Positions 7,698-19,301 are shown, numbered from the stretch's first letter. The stretch: DNA of 46,318 nucleotides from Paenibacillus validus NBRC 15382 (GCF_004000985.1 NZ_BIMH01000039.1:1-46318), one strand, 5' to 3'. Numbers and translations are program-made. Notes: generated by a model not told the origin, from the sequence alone.

Positions 7698-7868
7698 CTA
7701 GAAGGACGATCTGTTGCGATGCTCCACCAAATCGATCGCGCCAAGCACAACGTGAGCGAGACCGAAGCCGAAGACTGCAGCGGCAGCCATCGGATACTTG
7801 TTGCGAAGAGCGGCGCCGGACGCCGTGACAGCCGTGCCTAATACTGCTGGAATAAGACCTTCGCGCAT
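7698..7868 (-). CDS. Small hydrophobic protein, conserved-looking
   Basis: 56 aa starting MREGLIPAVLGTAVTASGAA and ending at TAG 7698-7700. AAGGAGG lies ten bases upstream of ATG 7866-7868, a strong site. Two hydrophobic stretches rich in Ala, Gly and Val (residues ~5-21 and ~27-46) are separated by LRNKYPM, suggesting a small hairpin membrane protein, and the C terminus is charged (DLVEHRNRSS). The sequence resembles short proteins I recall in other Paenibacillaceae, sometimes with doubtful database names, so no function is given. Divergent from the DUF1802 gene. Confidence 0.65.
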   Translation of the reverse strand: MREGLIPAVLGTAVTASGAALRNKYPMAAAAVFGFGLAHVVLGAIDLVEHRNRSSF

Positions 7869-7950
7869 GGTCCTTCACCCTCCTTGCATCTCGTAATGAT
7901 GTAGCCCTATTAGCATCAATTAATGAGATCGATTTTATGCCGGTTCGGAA

Positions 7951-7979
7951 TTGCATTGTTTTGGTTAAAAAACTATAAT
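7951..7979 (+). promoter_or_regulatory. Sigma-A promoter of the DUF1802 gene
   Basis: TTGCAT (7951-7956), 17-base spacer, perfect TATAAT (7974-7979). It lies 42 bases upstream of the TTG start at 8022. Confidence 0.7.
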
Positions 7980-8021
7980 ATCAGAATGGTTAACTGACAG
8001 GTGAAGGGGGGGGGAGCGACC

Positions 8022-8594
8022 TTGAGCGAAGTCATCGGATTGAAGGAATGGGCTGTAGCCGTAGAAGCGTTGGAACAAGGAAAGCAAATCCTGATCATGC
8101 GCAAGGGAGGCATTCGTGAAGAGACGAGGGACTTCGAAGTAGAGAGCGACAGTTTCTATCTTTATCCGACCTACGAGCACCAGCGGCAGGAGCTGGTGAA
8201 GCCGCCGTACGCGCCGCGCGTCGAAGCGTTAGCTTCGGCCTGGAACCGGGAACAGTCCGAGCTGACGGTCCGTTGTTATGCCGAGCTGGCCGAGGACATC
8301 CTTATCGACTCGCAAGAACAGCTGGACAAGCTGAGATCGTTTCATATCTGGACAGACAGGTTCGCGGAAGAACGGCTGAAGTGGAAGCGGACGAAGCCGC
8401 TGCATGTCATGCTGCTGCGGGTACATACGTTGGACGAGCCGGTTCGGGTACCGATTTTACCCGAATATAACGGATGCAAGTCGTGGATCGGGCTGCCTGC
8501 CGAGCGGCTGCATGCGGCGGCGCGTACGCCCGTATTAAGCGATGAGGCGTTCGCCAAACGGGTCGACGAAGTGAAAACGGCGTTAAACGGCTAA
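8022..8594 (+). CDS. DUF1802 family protein
   Basis: 190 aa. The opening LKEWAVAVEALEQGKQILI followed by RKGGIREE is typical of DUF1802 proteins, small cytoplasmic proteins of unknown function. No membrane segment or catalytic motif is apparent; the middle is rich in Trp, Arg and Lys (WNREQSELTVRCYAELAED, FAEERLKWKRTKPLHVMLLR). The start is taken as TTG 8022 because a purine-rich GGGGGGGGAGCG lies just upstream; the GTG at 8001 has no ribosome binding site. It has its own promoter and stands alone upstream of the suf operon. Confidence 0.7.
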   Translation: MSEVIGLKEWAVAVEALEQGKQILIMRKGGIREETRDFEVESDSFYLYPTYEHQRQELVKPPYAPRVEALASAWNREQSELTVRCYAELAEDILIDSQEQLDKLRSFHIWTDRFAEERLKWKRTKPLHVMLLRVHTLDEPVRVPILPEYNGCKSWIGLPAERLHAAARTPVLSDEAFAKRVDEVKTALNG

Positions 8595-8636
8595 AAACAA
8601 AGAATTTACGCCAAAAATCGCGCGTCTAGGTATTTA

Positions 8637-8666
8637 TTGATTCCAAATGGTAAGATTTAATAGTAT
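8637..8666 (+). promoter_or_regulatory. Candidate promoter of the suf operon
   Basis: TTGATT (8637-8642), 18-base spacer, TAGTAT (8661-8666), in an AT-rich region about 95 bases upstream of sufC. The start point would fall at the edge of the repeat and palindrome region at 8671-8711. Confidence 0.45.
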
Positions 8667-8670
8667 ATTA

Positions 8671-8711
8671 TGATTGAGAATCATTGAGAATCAGTTTAGA
8701 ATGATTCTAAA
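8671..8711. promoter_or_regulatory. Fur/PerR-like operator region of suf
   Basis: Two elements. First, a 10-bp tandem repeat ATTGAGAATC at 8673-8682 and 8683-8692, with TGATT-GAG-AATCA at 8671-8683. Second, a 17-base palindrome T-TTAGAAT-G-ATTCTAA-A at 8695-8711 with the 7-1-7 layout of Fur-superfamily boxes; it is close to the Bacillus PerR box (TTATAATNATTATAA) and less close to the Fur box (TGATAATNATTATCA). Lying just after the candidate -10, it would repress suf when occupied. Iron or peroxide control of suf is expected; which regulator is inference. Confidence 0.55.
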
Positions 8712-8758
8712 GAGAAAACAATTCCAAAAAATACAGGGAAGCACGGAGGCAACTACAC

Positions 8759-9592
8759 ATGGCAAATTCTCCTCATTTTCAAATAGAGGGCTTGAAAGCG
8801 GCAATTGAAGGCAAAGAAATTTTGAAGGGCCTCAGCCTTGAAATTAAAGGCGGCGAAGTTCACGCCATTATGGGTCCGAACGGTACGGGTAAAAGTACGC
8901 TGGCATCCACGCTGATGGGTCATCCGAAATACGAGGTGACCGCAGGCTCGGTCGTGCTTGACGGCGAAGACGTGCTGGAAATGGCGACCGACGAAAGAGC
9001 GCGCGCGGGCTTGTTCCTGGCGATGCAGTATCCGAGCGAAATTACCGGTGTCACGAACGCCGACTTCCTGCGCAGCGCGATCAACGCACGCCGTGAGGAA
9101 GGCAGCGAAATTTCGCTGATTAAATTTATCCGTCTGATGGAAGGCAAGATGAAGGAACTGGAAATGAACCCTGAGTTCATGCACCGCTACCTGAACGAAG
9201 GCTTCTCCGGCGGGGAGAAAAAGCGCAATGAAATTTTGCAAATGCTGATGCTCGACCCGAGAATCGTCATTCTTGACGAGATCGACTCCGGCCTTGACAT
9301 CGACGCCCTGCGCATCGTAGCAAACGGTGTAAACGCTATGCGTTCCGAAGATCGCGGCTTCTTGATCATCACGCACTACCAACGTCTCTTGAACTACATT
9401 AAACCGGACTTTGTCCACGTGATGATGCAAGGCCGCATCGTGAAATCCGGGGGTCCTGAGCTCGCAGAACGTCTTGAGAACGAAGGCTATGACTGGGTGA
9501 AGGAAGAGCTCGGCATCGTCGACGAAACCGTCGGGGGTACTGAAGAAGAGTTCAAAATCCCGATGAATACGACGGCTCCGAAATACCAATAA
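8759..9592 (+). CDS. sufC: Fe-S cluster assembly ATPase SufC
   Basis: 277 aa. Soluble ABC-type ATPase of the SufBCD scaffold on which Fe-S clusters are built. Walker [10 protein letters not shown] at 39-47, ABC signature FSGGEKKR at 149-156, Walker B IVILDE at 169-174. The C terminus runs about 20 residues beyond most SufC proteins with an acidic tail ([17 protein letters not shown]). GGAGG lies nine bases before ATG 8759. First gene of the five-gene operon, order C-D-S-U-B as in Bacillus subtilis, followed by sufD after 32 bases. Confidence 0.97.
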   Translation: MANSPHFQIEGLKAAIEGKEILKGLSLEIKGGEVHAIMGPNGTGKSTLASTLMGHPKYEVTAGSVVLDGEDVLEMATDERARAGLFLAMQYPSEITGVTNADFLRSAINARREEGSEISLIKFIRLMEGKMKELEMNPEFMHRYLNEGFSGGEKKRNEILQMLMLDPRIVILDEIDSGLDIDALRIVANGVNAMRSEDRGFLIITHYQRLLNYIKPDFVHVMMQGRIVKSGGPELAERLENEGYDWVKEELGIVDETVGGTEEEFKIPMNTTAPKYQ

Positions 9593-9624
9593 GCGACCCG
9601 GGAGGGACAGGAGGAAATTAACTG

Positions 9625-12564
<2,940 letters not shown>

Positions 12565-12613
12565 TCGGAAGCGTATATCGCAAACTAAGATCATTAAAGG
12601 AGGCTCGAAAGCC

Positions 12614-14011
12614 ATGGCAAAAAAAATGCCTGAAATGGAAGAGTACAAATATGGGTTTCGCGACGAGCACAAAGCGGTCTTCCAGAGCGGTAAAGGGCTG
12701 ACGCGCGAAATCGTCACCGAGATTTCCCGCATGAAGAACGAGCCGGAATGGATGCTCGAATTTCGTCTGAAATCGCTCGATCAGTTCCTGAAAATGCCGA
12801 TGCCGAAATGGGGCGGCAATATGGAAGACCTCGATTTCAACGACATTCAATACTATGTAAAACCTTCCGAGAAGCAAGGGAAAACATGGGAAGAAGTGCC
12901 GACCGAGATCAAGGAAACGTTCGACAAGCTGGGTATCCCGGAAGCGGAGCAAAAATTCCTTGCCGGCGTATCCGCCCAATACGAATCCGAGGTCGTTTAT
13001 CACAGCATGCAGAAAGACCTGGAAGATCAAGGCGTACTGTTTATGGATACCGACACGGCTTTGAGAGAGCATCCGGAAATTTTCAGAAAGTTCTTCGGCA
13101 CCATCATCCCGCCGAGCGACAATAAATTCGCAGCGCTGAACAGCGCCGTTTGGTCCGGGGGCAGCTTCATCTATGTACCGAAGGGCGTGAAGGTGGAAAT
13201 TCCGCTTCAAGCGTATTTCCGCATCAACTCCGAGAACATGGGCCAATTCGAGCGGACGCTCATCATTGCCGATGAAGGCAGCTTCGTGCACTATGTAGAA
13301 GGCTGTACGGCTCCGGTATACAGCACGAACTCGCTGCACAGCGCCGTGGTGGAGATCATCTGCCTGAAAGATTCCCGCGTTCGTTACACAACGATCCAAA
13401 ACTGGGCGCCGAACATCTACAACCTCGTGACGAAGCGCGCCGTTGCGGAAGAAAATGCGACGATGGAATGGGTCGACGGCAACATCGGCTCCAAGCTGAC
13501 GATGAAATACCCGGCTGTCGTTCTTAAAGGCCGCGGAGCTAAAGGCATGGTGCTTTCCATCGCTGTTGCCGGTAAAGGCCAGCACCAGGATGCAGGCGCG
13601 AAAATGACGCATCTGGCGCCGGATACGACGTCCACAATCGTTTCCAAGTCGATCAGTAAACACGGCGGTAAAGTAACCTACCGCGGTTTGGCATCGTTCG
13701 GCCGCAACTCGCAAGGGTCCAAGGCGAATATCAAATGCGATACGCTGATCATGGATAATCAATCGACGTCCGACACCATTCCGTACAACGAAATTATGAA
13801 CGACAACATTACGCTCGAGCACGAAGCGACGGTATCCAAAGTGTCTGAGGATCAATTGTTCTACTTGATGAGCCGCGGCTTAACCGAAGCCGAAGCGACT
13901 CAAATGATTGTTATGGGCTTCATCGAACCGTTCACGAAGGAACTGCCGATGGAATACGCGGTCGAGATGAACCGGCTTATTAAATTCGAGATGGAAGGCT
14001 CGATCGGTTAA
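12614..14011 (+). CDS. sufB: Fe-S cluster assembly scaffold SufB
   Basis: 465 aa from ATG 12614, where AAGGAGG lies ten bases upstream; a longer frame reaching into sufU is rejected. SufB carries the nascent cluster with SufC and SufD. Typical sequence throughout: [20 protein letters not shown] near the start, [40 protein letters not shown] (conserved cysteine), [17 protein letters not shown], and [20 protein letters not shown] near the end. The most conserved member of the operon and its last gene, with a strong terminator after it. Confidence 0.97.
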   Translation: MAKKMPEMEEYKYGFRDEHKAVFQSGKGLTREIVTEISRMKNEPEWMLEFRLKSLDQFLKMPMPKWGGNMEDLDFNDIQYYVKPSEKQGKTWEEVPTEIKETFDKLGIPEAEQKFLAGVSAQYESEVVYHSMQKDLEDQGVLFMDTDTALREHPEIFRKFFGTIIPPSDNKFAALNSAVWSGGSFIYVPKGVKVEIPLQAYFRINSENMGQFERTLIIADEGSFVHYVEGCTAPVYSTNSLHSAVVEIICLKDSRVRYTTIQNWAPNIYNLVTKRAVAEENATMEWVDGNIGSKLTMKYPAVVLKGRGAKGMVLSIAVAGKGQHQDAGAKMTHLAPDTTSTIVSKSISKHGGKVTYRGLASFGRNSQGSKANIKCDTLIMDNQSTSDTIPYNEIMNDNITLEHEATVSKVSEDQLFYLMSRGLTEAEATQMIVMGFIEPFTKELPMEYAVEMNRLIKFEMEGSIG

Positions 14012-14038
14012 GGCAAGGAGCGAACCGATTCATTCTTC

Positions 14039-14081
14039 AAGACACGCAAGCTGCGAATATGCAGCGCTGCGTGTCTTTTTT
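14039..14081 (+). terminator. Terminator of the suf operon
   Basis: AAGACACGCA pairs with TGCGTGTCTT, with an inner GCTGC/GCAGC stem, followed by a T-run. It lies 28 bases after the sufB stop. Confidence 0.85.
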
Positions 14082-14173
14082 ATTTCCAACGTCTTGCCGT
14101 GCATAGCTCCGCTGCTCCTGCCTCATGCTATGAACAGATAATTGGATTCCATGACAGACAAGGGGTAGGTAGG

Positions 14174-15301
14174 ATGAAGAATGGCGGCACTCGTTCCATG
14201 ATAATGAAGGTATTGATAGTAGCGCTCCTAAGCGTTACGGCCGGGTGCGGCCAACTGTCCAAGGAGCAGCAGCAAACCCGGCAGCAGAGCTTGGCGAATC
14301 GGGAACAGCAGAATGCGGACCGCTCGATCAGCGAGCAATATAACGGAAAGACGATGAATGTCGGAGACGGCAGCACGATTCACATGACGGGCTCGGAAGA
14401 AATACTGACGATTCCGTTGAAGACCGTTGACGGTGTGAGCTATGTGATCGGCTCGGAGCTTGCGAGTGCTATCGGGTTCCATCACAAGTGGAACGAAAGC
14501 AGCAACACCTTCATGATCGGCGACAACGACGCCGCTTATGAGCTGCAGGCGGGCAGTACGACCGCTCAGCGCGGGGATTCCAAGGTCCAGCTGCCGCAAC
14601 CGCCCATTTTGCGTAATTCACAATTCCATATTCCGGTTTCCGCGCTCGGCAACCTGTTGGCGGACGACGTTCGCTTTGAGGTTCAGGGCCAATCGATGAT
14701 CGTACGGGCTACGGGAGAGACCGTGCCGGAAAGTATGGATGGGCCTGACGAGGCGAATACGGGTGCTGAGCTAGATTTTGCCGACGATCCGAATGATCCG
14801 TACAAGGGGACGGGGGCGAAAGCGACGCTGGGTCAGGTGGAAGATGGGGACACTCTCTCGGCGGAACGTATGGAACCCGAAGCGGTTCCCGTGTTGAAGA
14901 ACATCAACATGGATACCCTGATCGCTCAGGCGAAACGTTATCTTGGCGTAAAATACGAGTTCGGCGCTGAACCTTACCCGAAATCCGGGAAGTTCGACTG
15001 CTCCTCGTTCACGCAATATGTATTCGGTAAATCCGGTATCCAATTGAAGCGGACCGCTCGTGATCAAGGCAATCAAGGCGAACCCGTCAGCCGTAAAAAC
15101 TTGCGCAAGGGCGACTTGATGTTTTTTTATGTGCCGGGCCGGTTCAAAAGCAATAAAACGATCGGGCATGTGTCGATCTATATGGGCGACCAGCAGATGA
15201 TTCATGCGTCGCCCAGTCAGAATAACGGCGTGCAAATTACGAATATCAACAAAGCTTACTGGAAAAAAACGTTTTTGAAGGCAAAGCGCGTGGCCCTATA
15301 A
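14174..15301 (+). CDS. NlpC/P60 lipoprotein with copper-amine-oxidase-N-like domain
   Basis: 375 aa from ATG 14174 (GGGGTAGGTAGG upstream). A lipoprotein signal ends in VTAGC with the lipid Cys at 25; then a Gln/Arg-rich linker, a domain at ~75-180 like the N-terminal domain of copper amine oxidases (PLKTVDGVSYVIGSELASAI), an acidic linker, and an NlpC/P60 peptidase at ~250-375. Catalytic residues: Cys276 in FDCSSF, His332 in GHVSIY, His344 in MIHASPS. It probably cleaves stem peptides of peptidoglycan at the outer face of the membrane, with the middle domain binding the wall. Monocistronic between two terminators. Confidence 0.85.
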   Translation: MKNGGTRSMIMKVLIVALLSVTAGCGQLSKEQQQTRQQSLANREQQNADRSISEQYNGKTMNVGDGSTIHMTGSEEILTIPLKTVDGVSYVIGSELASAIGFHHKWNESSNTFMIGDNDAAYELQAGSTTAQRGDSKVQLPQPPILRNSQFHIPVSALGNLLADDVRFEVQGQSMIVRATGETVPESMDGPDEANTGAELDFADDPNDPYKGTGAKATLGQVEDGDTLSAERMEPEAVPVLKNINMDTLIAQAKRYLGVKYEFGAEPYPKSGKFDCSSFTQYVFGKSGIQLKRTARDQGNQGEPVSRKNLRKGDLMFFYVPGRFKSNKTIGHVSIYMGDQQMIHASPSQNNGVQITNINKAYWKKTFLKAKRVAL

Positions 15302-15314
15302 CTGCAAATTGAAA

Positions 15315-15346
15315 AAAGTGCCGCGTCGTCTGGGACGTCGGCACTT
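15315..15346. terminator. Bidirectional terminator
   Basis: AAAGTGCCG pairs with CGGCACTTT, with an inner CGTC/GACG stem. An A-rich left flank and T-rich right flank let it serve both the lipoprotein gene (plus) and moeB (minus), whose stop is at 15373. Confidence 0.75.
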
Positions 15347-15372
15347 TCCTTTGTATGAAACAAATAAGGGCT

Positions 15373-16443
15373 TTACATCCCGATATAACGGCTGTAGAGG
15401 CTTTTGGCCGCGACGGGATCGTCCGTCCCCTGCACGATCAGCCTGCCGTCCGGAAACAGAACGAGCGTCATGCCGGTTTCGAGATGGAGCTTAAGCAGAA
15501 ACGGATTACGCTCTACCCGGCCGACCGGCGCAAGCCGGCGTTCCCAATCCGCAAGCGCGAGCTTCAAAGGGCGGCTCGGCTGAATTTGCACCGAGTTGCG
15601 GCCGCACAACGATTGGATCGTATCCTCCTGCACGTCCGCCTCCAAATATTCAAAGCGGCGCTCGCCGCAGCACGGGCAATCCGCTCTCCTCGCTTTACTG
15701 ACGTCCACGCCGGCGAATTGGTTGAACCATACATCCCAGTGAACCATCTTCCGGTTGCGCTCGGCCTCCGCGCCAACGAGCAGCTTAAGCGCTTCTGTTG
15801 CTTGATGCGAAGCGACGGCATGGATGAGCGGGCCGATAACGCCGGCCGTATCGCATGTCTCGGTCGTGCCTTGGGCCGGCGGCTGTCCGAACAGGCAGCG
15901 CAGACAGGGCGTTTCGCCCGGCACGATCGTAAGCGATACGCCGCGCGAGCTGACCGCGCCGCCATAGATCCACGGAATGCCGTGCTTCACGCTGACGTCG
16001 TTGATCAGGAAGCGGACGGCGAAGTTATCCGAGCCGTCCAGGATCAACTGCACGTCGGTCAGCAGCTCTTCGGCATTGGTGACGTTCAAATCGGCGACGA
16101 CCGGTTCGATGCTTACGCCGGAATTGGTCGCCCGCAGGCGCGCTGCCCCGGCCTCCGCCTTCGGGGACGAGGCGGCCGCATCGGCCTCGTCGTACAGCAT
16201 TTGGCGCTGCAGGTTGCTGCGTTCGACGAAGTCGCGGTCGATCAGGCGGACGAAGCCGACGCCGGCGCGCACCATATGATTGGCGAGCACGGTGCCGAGC
16301 GCGCCCATGCCGACGATCGCAATCCGCGACCGCAGCAGCTTCGCCTGACCGGCTTCGCCGATCGGAGCGAACAGCATTTGCCGCGAATACCGCTCGCGGT
16401 CGATCTCGATATGCTCAGGCCAGATATCCGGACGTTCGCTCAT
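15373..16443 (-). CDS. moeB: MoeB/ThiF-family adenylyltransferase
   Basis: 356 aa from ATG 16441-16443, which overlaps the moaDE stop by four bases. It activates the C-terminal glycine of a ubiquitin-like sulfur carrier by adenylation. Motifs: nucleotide-binding GMGALGTVLANH, RSNLQRQMLY (Arg finger), LDGSDNFAVRFLIND, zinc-binding pairs PCLRC and CPCCG, and DTAGVIGPL. No rhodanese domain; instead ~85 residues follow the second zinc pair (EYLEADVQEDTIQSLCG to the end), a tail of unclear role. ThiF is the alternative, but the gene is coupled to moaD-moaE, so molybdopterin synthase activation is the best reading. Confidence 0.85.
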   Translation of the reverse strand: MSERPDIWPEHIEIDRERYSRQMLFAPIGEAGQAKLLRSRIAIVGMGALGTVLANHMVRAGVGFVRLIDRDFVERSNLQRQMLYDEADAAASSPKAEAGAARLRATNSGVSIEPVVADLNVTNAEELLTDVQLILDGSDNFAVRFLINDVSVKHGIPWIYGGAVSSRGVSLTIVPGETPCLRCLFGQPPAQGTTETCDTAGVIGPLIHAVASHQATEALKLLVGAEAERNRKMVHWDVWFNQFAGVDVSKARRADCPCCGERRFEYLEADVQEDTIQSLCGRNSVQIQPSRPLKLALADWERRLAPVGRVERNPFLLKLHLETGMTLVLFPDGRLIVQGTDDPVAAKSLYSRYIGM

Positions 16444-17171
16444 GATGCCGATCCTCCTTCGCCTGCAGCGGAAACCCCGGCTAACGGGTTCCACGGTCCG
16501 AGCTGATGTCCTTTCCATTCGGAGCCGTCTTCCCAGCGCTCCTTCTTCCAGATGGGAACGATTTGCTTCAACCGTTCGATCGCATAACGGTTCGCTTCAT
16601 ACACGGCGTCGCGGTGAGGGGCGGAAACTGCGATGACGACGCTGATCTCGCCGACAGCGACCGGGCCAAGCCGATGAGTGATCGCGCACAGCGCGCCGGG
16701 CCAGCGTTCGGCGATTTCACCCGCGATCTGGTTCATCGTCCGGATCGCCATGGGCTCGTACGCTTCGTATTCGAGCAGTACCGTCCGTTTCCCGTGCGTC
16801 CATTCCCGTGTCGTGCCTACAAAAGCGAGCGACGCCCCATGATTCGGATGGAGCACCTTGGCGGTGACGGCATCCGGGGATATCGGCTCGCGAGTCAGCT
16901 CCACCCAATCCGGTTCGCCTCCGGATACCGGCGGGATCAGGGCAATTTCGTCGCCTTCGCGTATAGCTGCGGAGGCTTCGGCATATTCTTGATTTACCGC
17001 AGCATATGCGTTCGATATTGCCTGAGATGCATGCGGGTAACGGCGTACCAGCTGCTCCTTCAGATCGGCTACCGTCCAGCTTGACGAATCCGTCTCAAGC
17101 TCAATTGTCCTTGCGCCCAACAGGTCTGCCAGACCGGCAAACAAAAGTACATTCAGCTTCAACTCGATCAC
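16440..17171 (-). CDS. MoaD-MoaE fusion, molybdopterin synthase
   Basis: About 240 aa. Residues 1-85 are MoaD (ubiquitin-like sulfur carrier: LLFAGLADLLGARTIELET to LIPPVSGG); from about 88 the chain is MoaE, with FVGTTREWTHGK, LEYEAYEPMA, HRLGPVAVGE and active-site PIWKKERWEDGSEW. Together the two form molybdopterin synthase, which puts two sulfurs into precursor Z (cPMP). MoaD needs a free C-terminal Gly-Gly, yet here GG is internal. A like fusion, MoaX of Mycobacterium tuberculosis, is reported to be cleaved after the diglycine. The start is uncertain: GTG 17171 has GGAG right against it, whereas TTG 17162 has CGGAG eight bases upstream and may be the true start. Confidence 0.88.
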   Translation of the reverse strand: MIELKLNVLLFAGLADLLGARTIELETDSSSWTVADLKEQLVRRYPHASQAISNAYAAVNQEYAEASAAIREGDEIALIPPVSGGEPDWVELTREPISPDAVTAKVLHPNHGASLAFVGTTREWTHGKRTVLLEYEAYEPMAIRTMNQIAGEIAERWPGALCAITHRLGPVAVGEISVVIAVSAPHRDAVYEANRYAIERLKQIVPIWKKERWEDGSEWKGHQLGPWNPLAGVSAAGEGGSAS

Positions 17172-17246
17172 TCCGTTTTTCGTAGTTTTCGATCCGGTTT
17201 AATGCGTTACGTTTACCTATCAGCATACCATAACCGGGGGCAAAAG

Positions 17247-17255
17247 TGATATAAT
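17247..17255 (+). promoter_or_regulatory. Extended -10 promoter
   Basis: TG-A-TATAAT at 17247-17255: a perfect -10 with the TGn extension and no good -35 box, 37 bases upstream of the ATG at 17292. Confidence 0.65.
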
Positions 17256-17291
17256 GGCAGGTAAGCTCTAAAGAAACGGAGGTAGGTAGAC

Positions 17292-17762
17292 ATGATTGAA
17301 GTAGTAGACGATTCCAAAGGAAGCGTAAGGTATTCGTCGCCCGGGGAACTCGCTGCGGTTTGCTCCGAGACGATCGATCCGGAGCTTCGAATAAACGGCT
17401 TAAAGGGCCGAGCGGTGGATTGGCAAGCTTGGTATGAGGCGTGGAGCGCTGCGCAGGGGGCTGACGTTTCCCTGCAGCCGACGCACCTGCAGGTTGCGGC
17501 GGTTGATGAGTTTCAAGCTACGATTCCGTGGCACGAATTGCGGGATGCCTTTATCCTCTATGCACAAGAGGAGGGGCAGCCTTTACAGAAGGGCTTTCCG
17601 ATTCGCCTGTATGTGCCGAACGGGAGCAGCGAATGTTTGAACGTCAAGAGCGTCGTCCGCCTTTGTTTACTGTACGATCCGGCATTAGGCGATAAAGCGA
17701 CCTTCGGATTTTCCAATACGGTGACACCGGAGCAGATGTTGGCGAACCGGCAAAGCAAATAA
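17292..17762 (+). CDS. Small protein resembling the sulfite-oxidase-fold tail
   Basis: 156 aa from ATG 17292, with GGAGGT nine bases upstream. The part PTHLQVAAVDEFQATIPWHE, FILYAQEEGQPLQKGFPIRL and YVPNGSSECLNVKSVVRL follows the last third of the molybdopterin-binding sulfite oxidase/YedY fold (usually ...GYPLRLVVPGWYGxKSVKW...). The segment with the Mo-ligand cysteine in true enzymes is absent, so it may not be catalytic. It is divergent from the Moco genes moaDE and moeB, which supports a link to molybdopterin. No signal peptide. A short inverted repeat (CCTAAAG/CTTTAGG, 17763-17782) follows the stop. Confidence 0.6.
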   Translation: MIEVVDDSKGSVRYSSPGELAAVCSETIDPELRINGLKGRAVDWQAWYEAWSAAQGADVSLQPTHLQVAAVDEFQATIPWHELRDAFILYAQEEGQPLQKGFPIRLYVPNGSSECLNVKSVVRLCLLYDPALGDKATFGFSNTVTPEQMLANRQSK

Positions 17763-17783
17763 CCTAAAGGCATAGCTTTAGGA

Positions 17784-19301
17784 ATGATTAAGAACGAAAC
17801 TATCGCAAAGCGTCCGCCGCTTTGCGATTCAAGGCAGGTGGCTTGTATCACGAAAGAACGAGTCAGGCTTCGTATCCTACATACGAACGATATACACAGT
17901 CATTTCGATCAGATGCCCCGGATCGCTGAATGGATCAAGCGGTTGAAGGAAAATACGGGGGAGGCGCACACGCTGACGCTCGATATCGGCGATCACTTGG
18001 ACCGGATGCGTTCCGAAACGGAAGGCACCGAGGGATTGGCGAATATCGCGGTGATTAACGCGACCGGATACGATGCCGTCACGCTTGGCAATAACGAGGG
18101 GTTGACGTATACGCCGGATGTGTTGGACCGGCTGTACGGCGAAGCCGCACGGTTTCCCGTTGTGCTTGGCAACATGGTTGCAGCCCGAACCGGAACCGCT
18201 CCGGCTTGGATGAAGCCTTGGCATATCGTGGAGAAAGCGGGGCTGCGCATCGGTCTCATCGGTGCGACGGCCGCATTCTCGCTTTTTTACAGGCTGCTGG
18301 GCTGGGAAATCAGCGATCCGTACGATACGATCCGTCAAGCTGTAGAAGAGCTGCGTCCGCAAACGGACATCATCGTGCTGCTGTCGCATCTGGGCCTTCG
18401 CCATGACGAGAAGATAGCGGAAGACATCCCCGGCATCGACGTCATTCTTGGCGGACATACGCACCATTTGTTGACGGAGCCCCTCTCTGTCGGATCGACC
18501 TGGATTTGTGCCGCAGGCAAACATGGACAATACGTCGGGGCGGTGGATCTGGCGTACGAGCGGCAGACGAAACGGCTTGAGCTGGTTGGTGCGGGCGTAC
18601 ATGCGACGGCAGAAATGAACGGAGATCCCGAACTGCAGGCCGTCATCGATTTGTATGCGAACCAAGCAAATGAAACGTTGTCCCGGGAAGTCGTTCGTCT
18701 CGACCGCGATATGCCGATCGATTGGTACGGCGAATCGCCGCTTGGCAACCTGCTGGCCGCCGGTCTTCGGCGGTGGGTGGACGCCGAGATCGGCTTGGTG
18801 AACGCCGGCCAACTGCTCGGAGGCCCGCAGCAAGGGCCCGTGTCGGCCGGTATGCTGCTCAAGCTTTGCCCGTCGCCGATCAACCCGTGCCGGTTGAAGC
18901 TGACCGGGGCGCAGCTTAGGCAAGCGCTGGAAGAATCGCTGCTGCCGGAGTTTATGGATAAGCCGCTGTTCGGCTTCGGCTTTCGGGGCAAGGTGCTCGG
19001 CACGTTGTGCCTGGACGGACTGAGCGTCGAGTTTGATCCGGAGGGTGCTCCTTACTCGAAAATCGTCAGCGTCCGGGTAGGCGAATCGCCGATGATCGAC
19101 GATCGGTTGTACACCGTCGGGACGATCGACATGTTTACATTCGGCATCGGATATTTATCCATCGGCCAAGGTATTGAACCTGAGTTTTTCCTGCCTGAAT
19201 TTTTGCGCGACGTGCTGCTTCATGAACTGCGCAATGCGAAAGCTTTGCAGGACAGCAGCCGCGGGCGGTGGATAAAACGACAAAAGCATGTCGGAAATTG
19301 A
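17784..19301 (+). CDS. 5'-nucleotidase/2',3'-cyclic phosphodiesterase family (YunD-like)
   Basis: Up to 505 aa. N-terminal calcineurin-like metallophosphatase domain: LRILHTNDIHSHF (DxH), TLDIGDHLD, VTLGNNEGLTY (GNxE, Asn in place of the usual His, as I recall for YunD), LLSHLGLRHDE, and GGHTHHLL. The C-terminal 5'-nucleotidase substrate domain begins near ESPLGNLLAAGLRRW. There is no signal peptide, so a cytoplasmic nucleotide-cleaving role is likely. The start is uncertain: ATG 17784 has only a weak ribosome binding site, and the conserved part begins ~29 residues later, so GTG 17838 is an alternative. It follows the SUOX-like gene by 21 bases without a clear terminator. Confidence 0.85.
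   Translation: MIKNETIAKRPPLCDSRQVACITKERVRLRILHTNDIHSHFDQMPRIAEWIKRLKENTGEAHTLTLDIGDHLDRMRSETEGTEGLANIAVINATGYDAVTLGNNEGLTYTPDVLDRLYGEAARFPVVLGNMVAARTGTAPAWMKPWHIVEKAGLRIGLIGATAAFSLFYRLLGWEISDPYDTIRQAVEELRPQTDIIVLLSHLGLRHDEKIAEDIPGIDVILGGHTHHLLTEPLSVGSTWICAAGKHGQYVGAVDLAYERQTKRLELVGAGVHATAEMNGDPELQAVIDLYANQANETLSREVVRLDRDMPIDWYGESPLGNLLAAGLRRWVDAEIGLVNAGQLLGGPQQGPVSAGMLLKLCPSPINPCRLKLTGAQLRQALEESLLPEFMDKPLFGFGFRGKVLGTLCLDGLSVEFDPEGAPYSKIVSVRVGESPMIDDRLYTVGTIDMFTFGIGYLSIGQGIEPEFFLPEFLRDVLLHELRNAKALQDSSRGRWIKRQKHVGN

Noticed and set aside
15355..16506. About 383-codon open frame antisense to moeB
   Set aside because: It begins inside a terminator region and mirrors moeB codons; no recognisable sequence.
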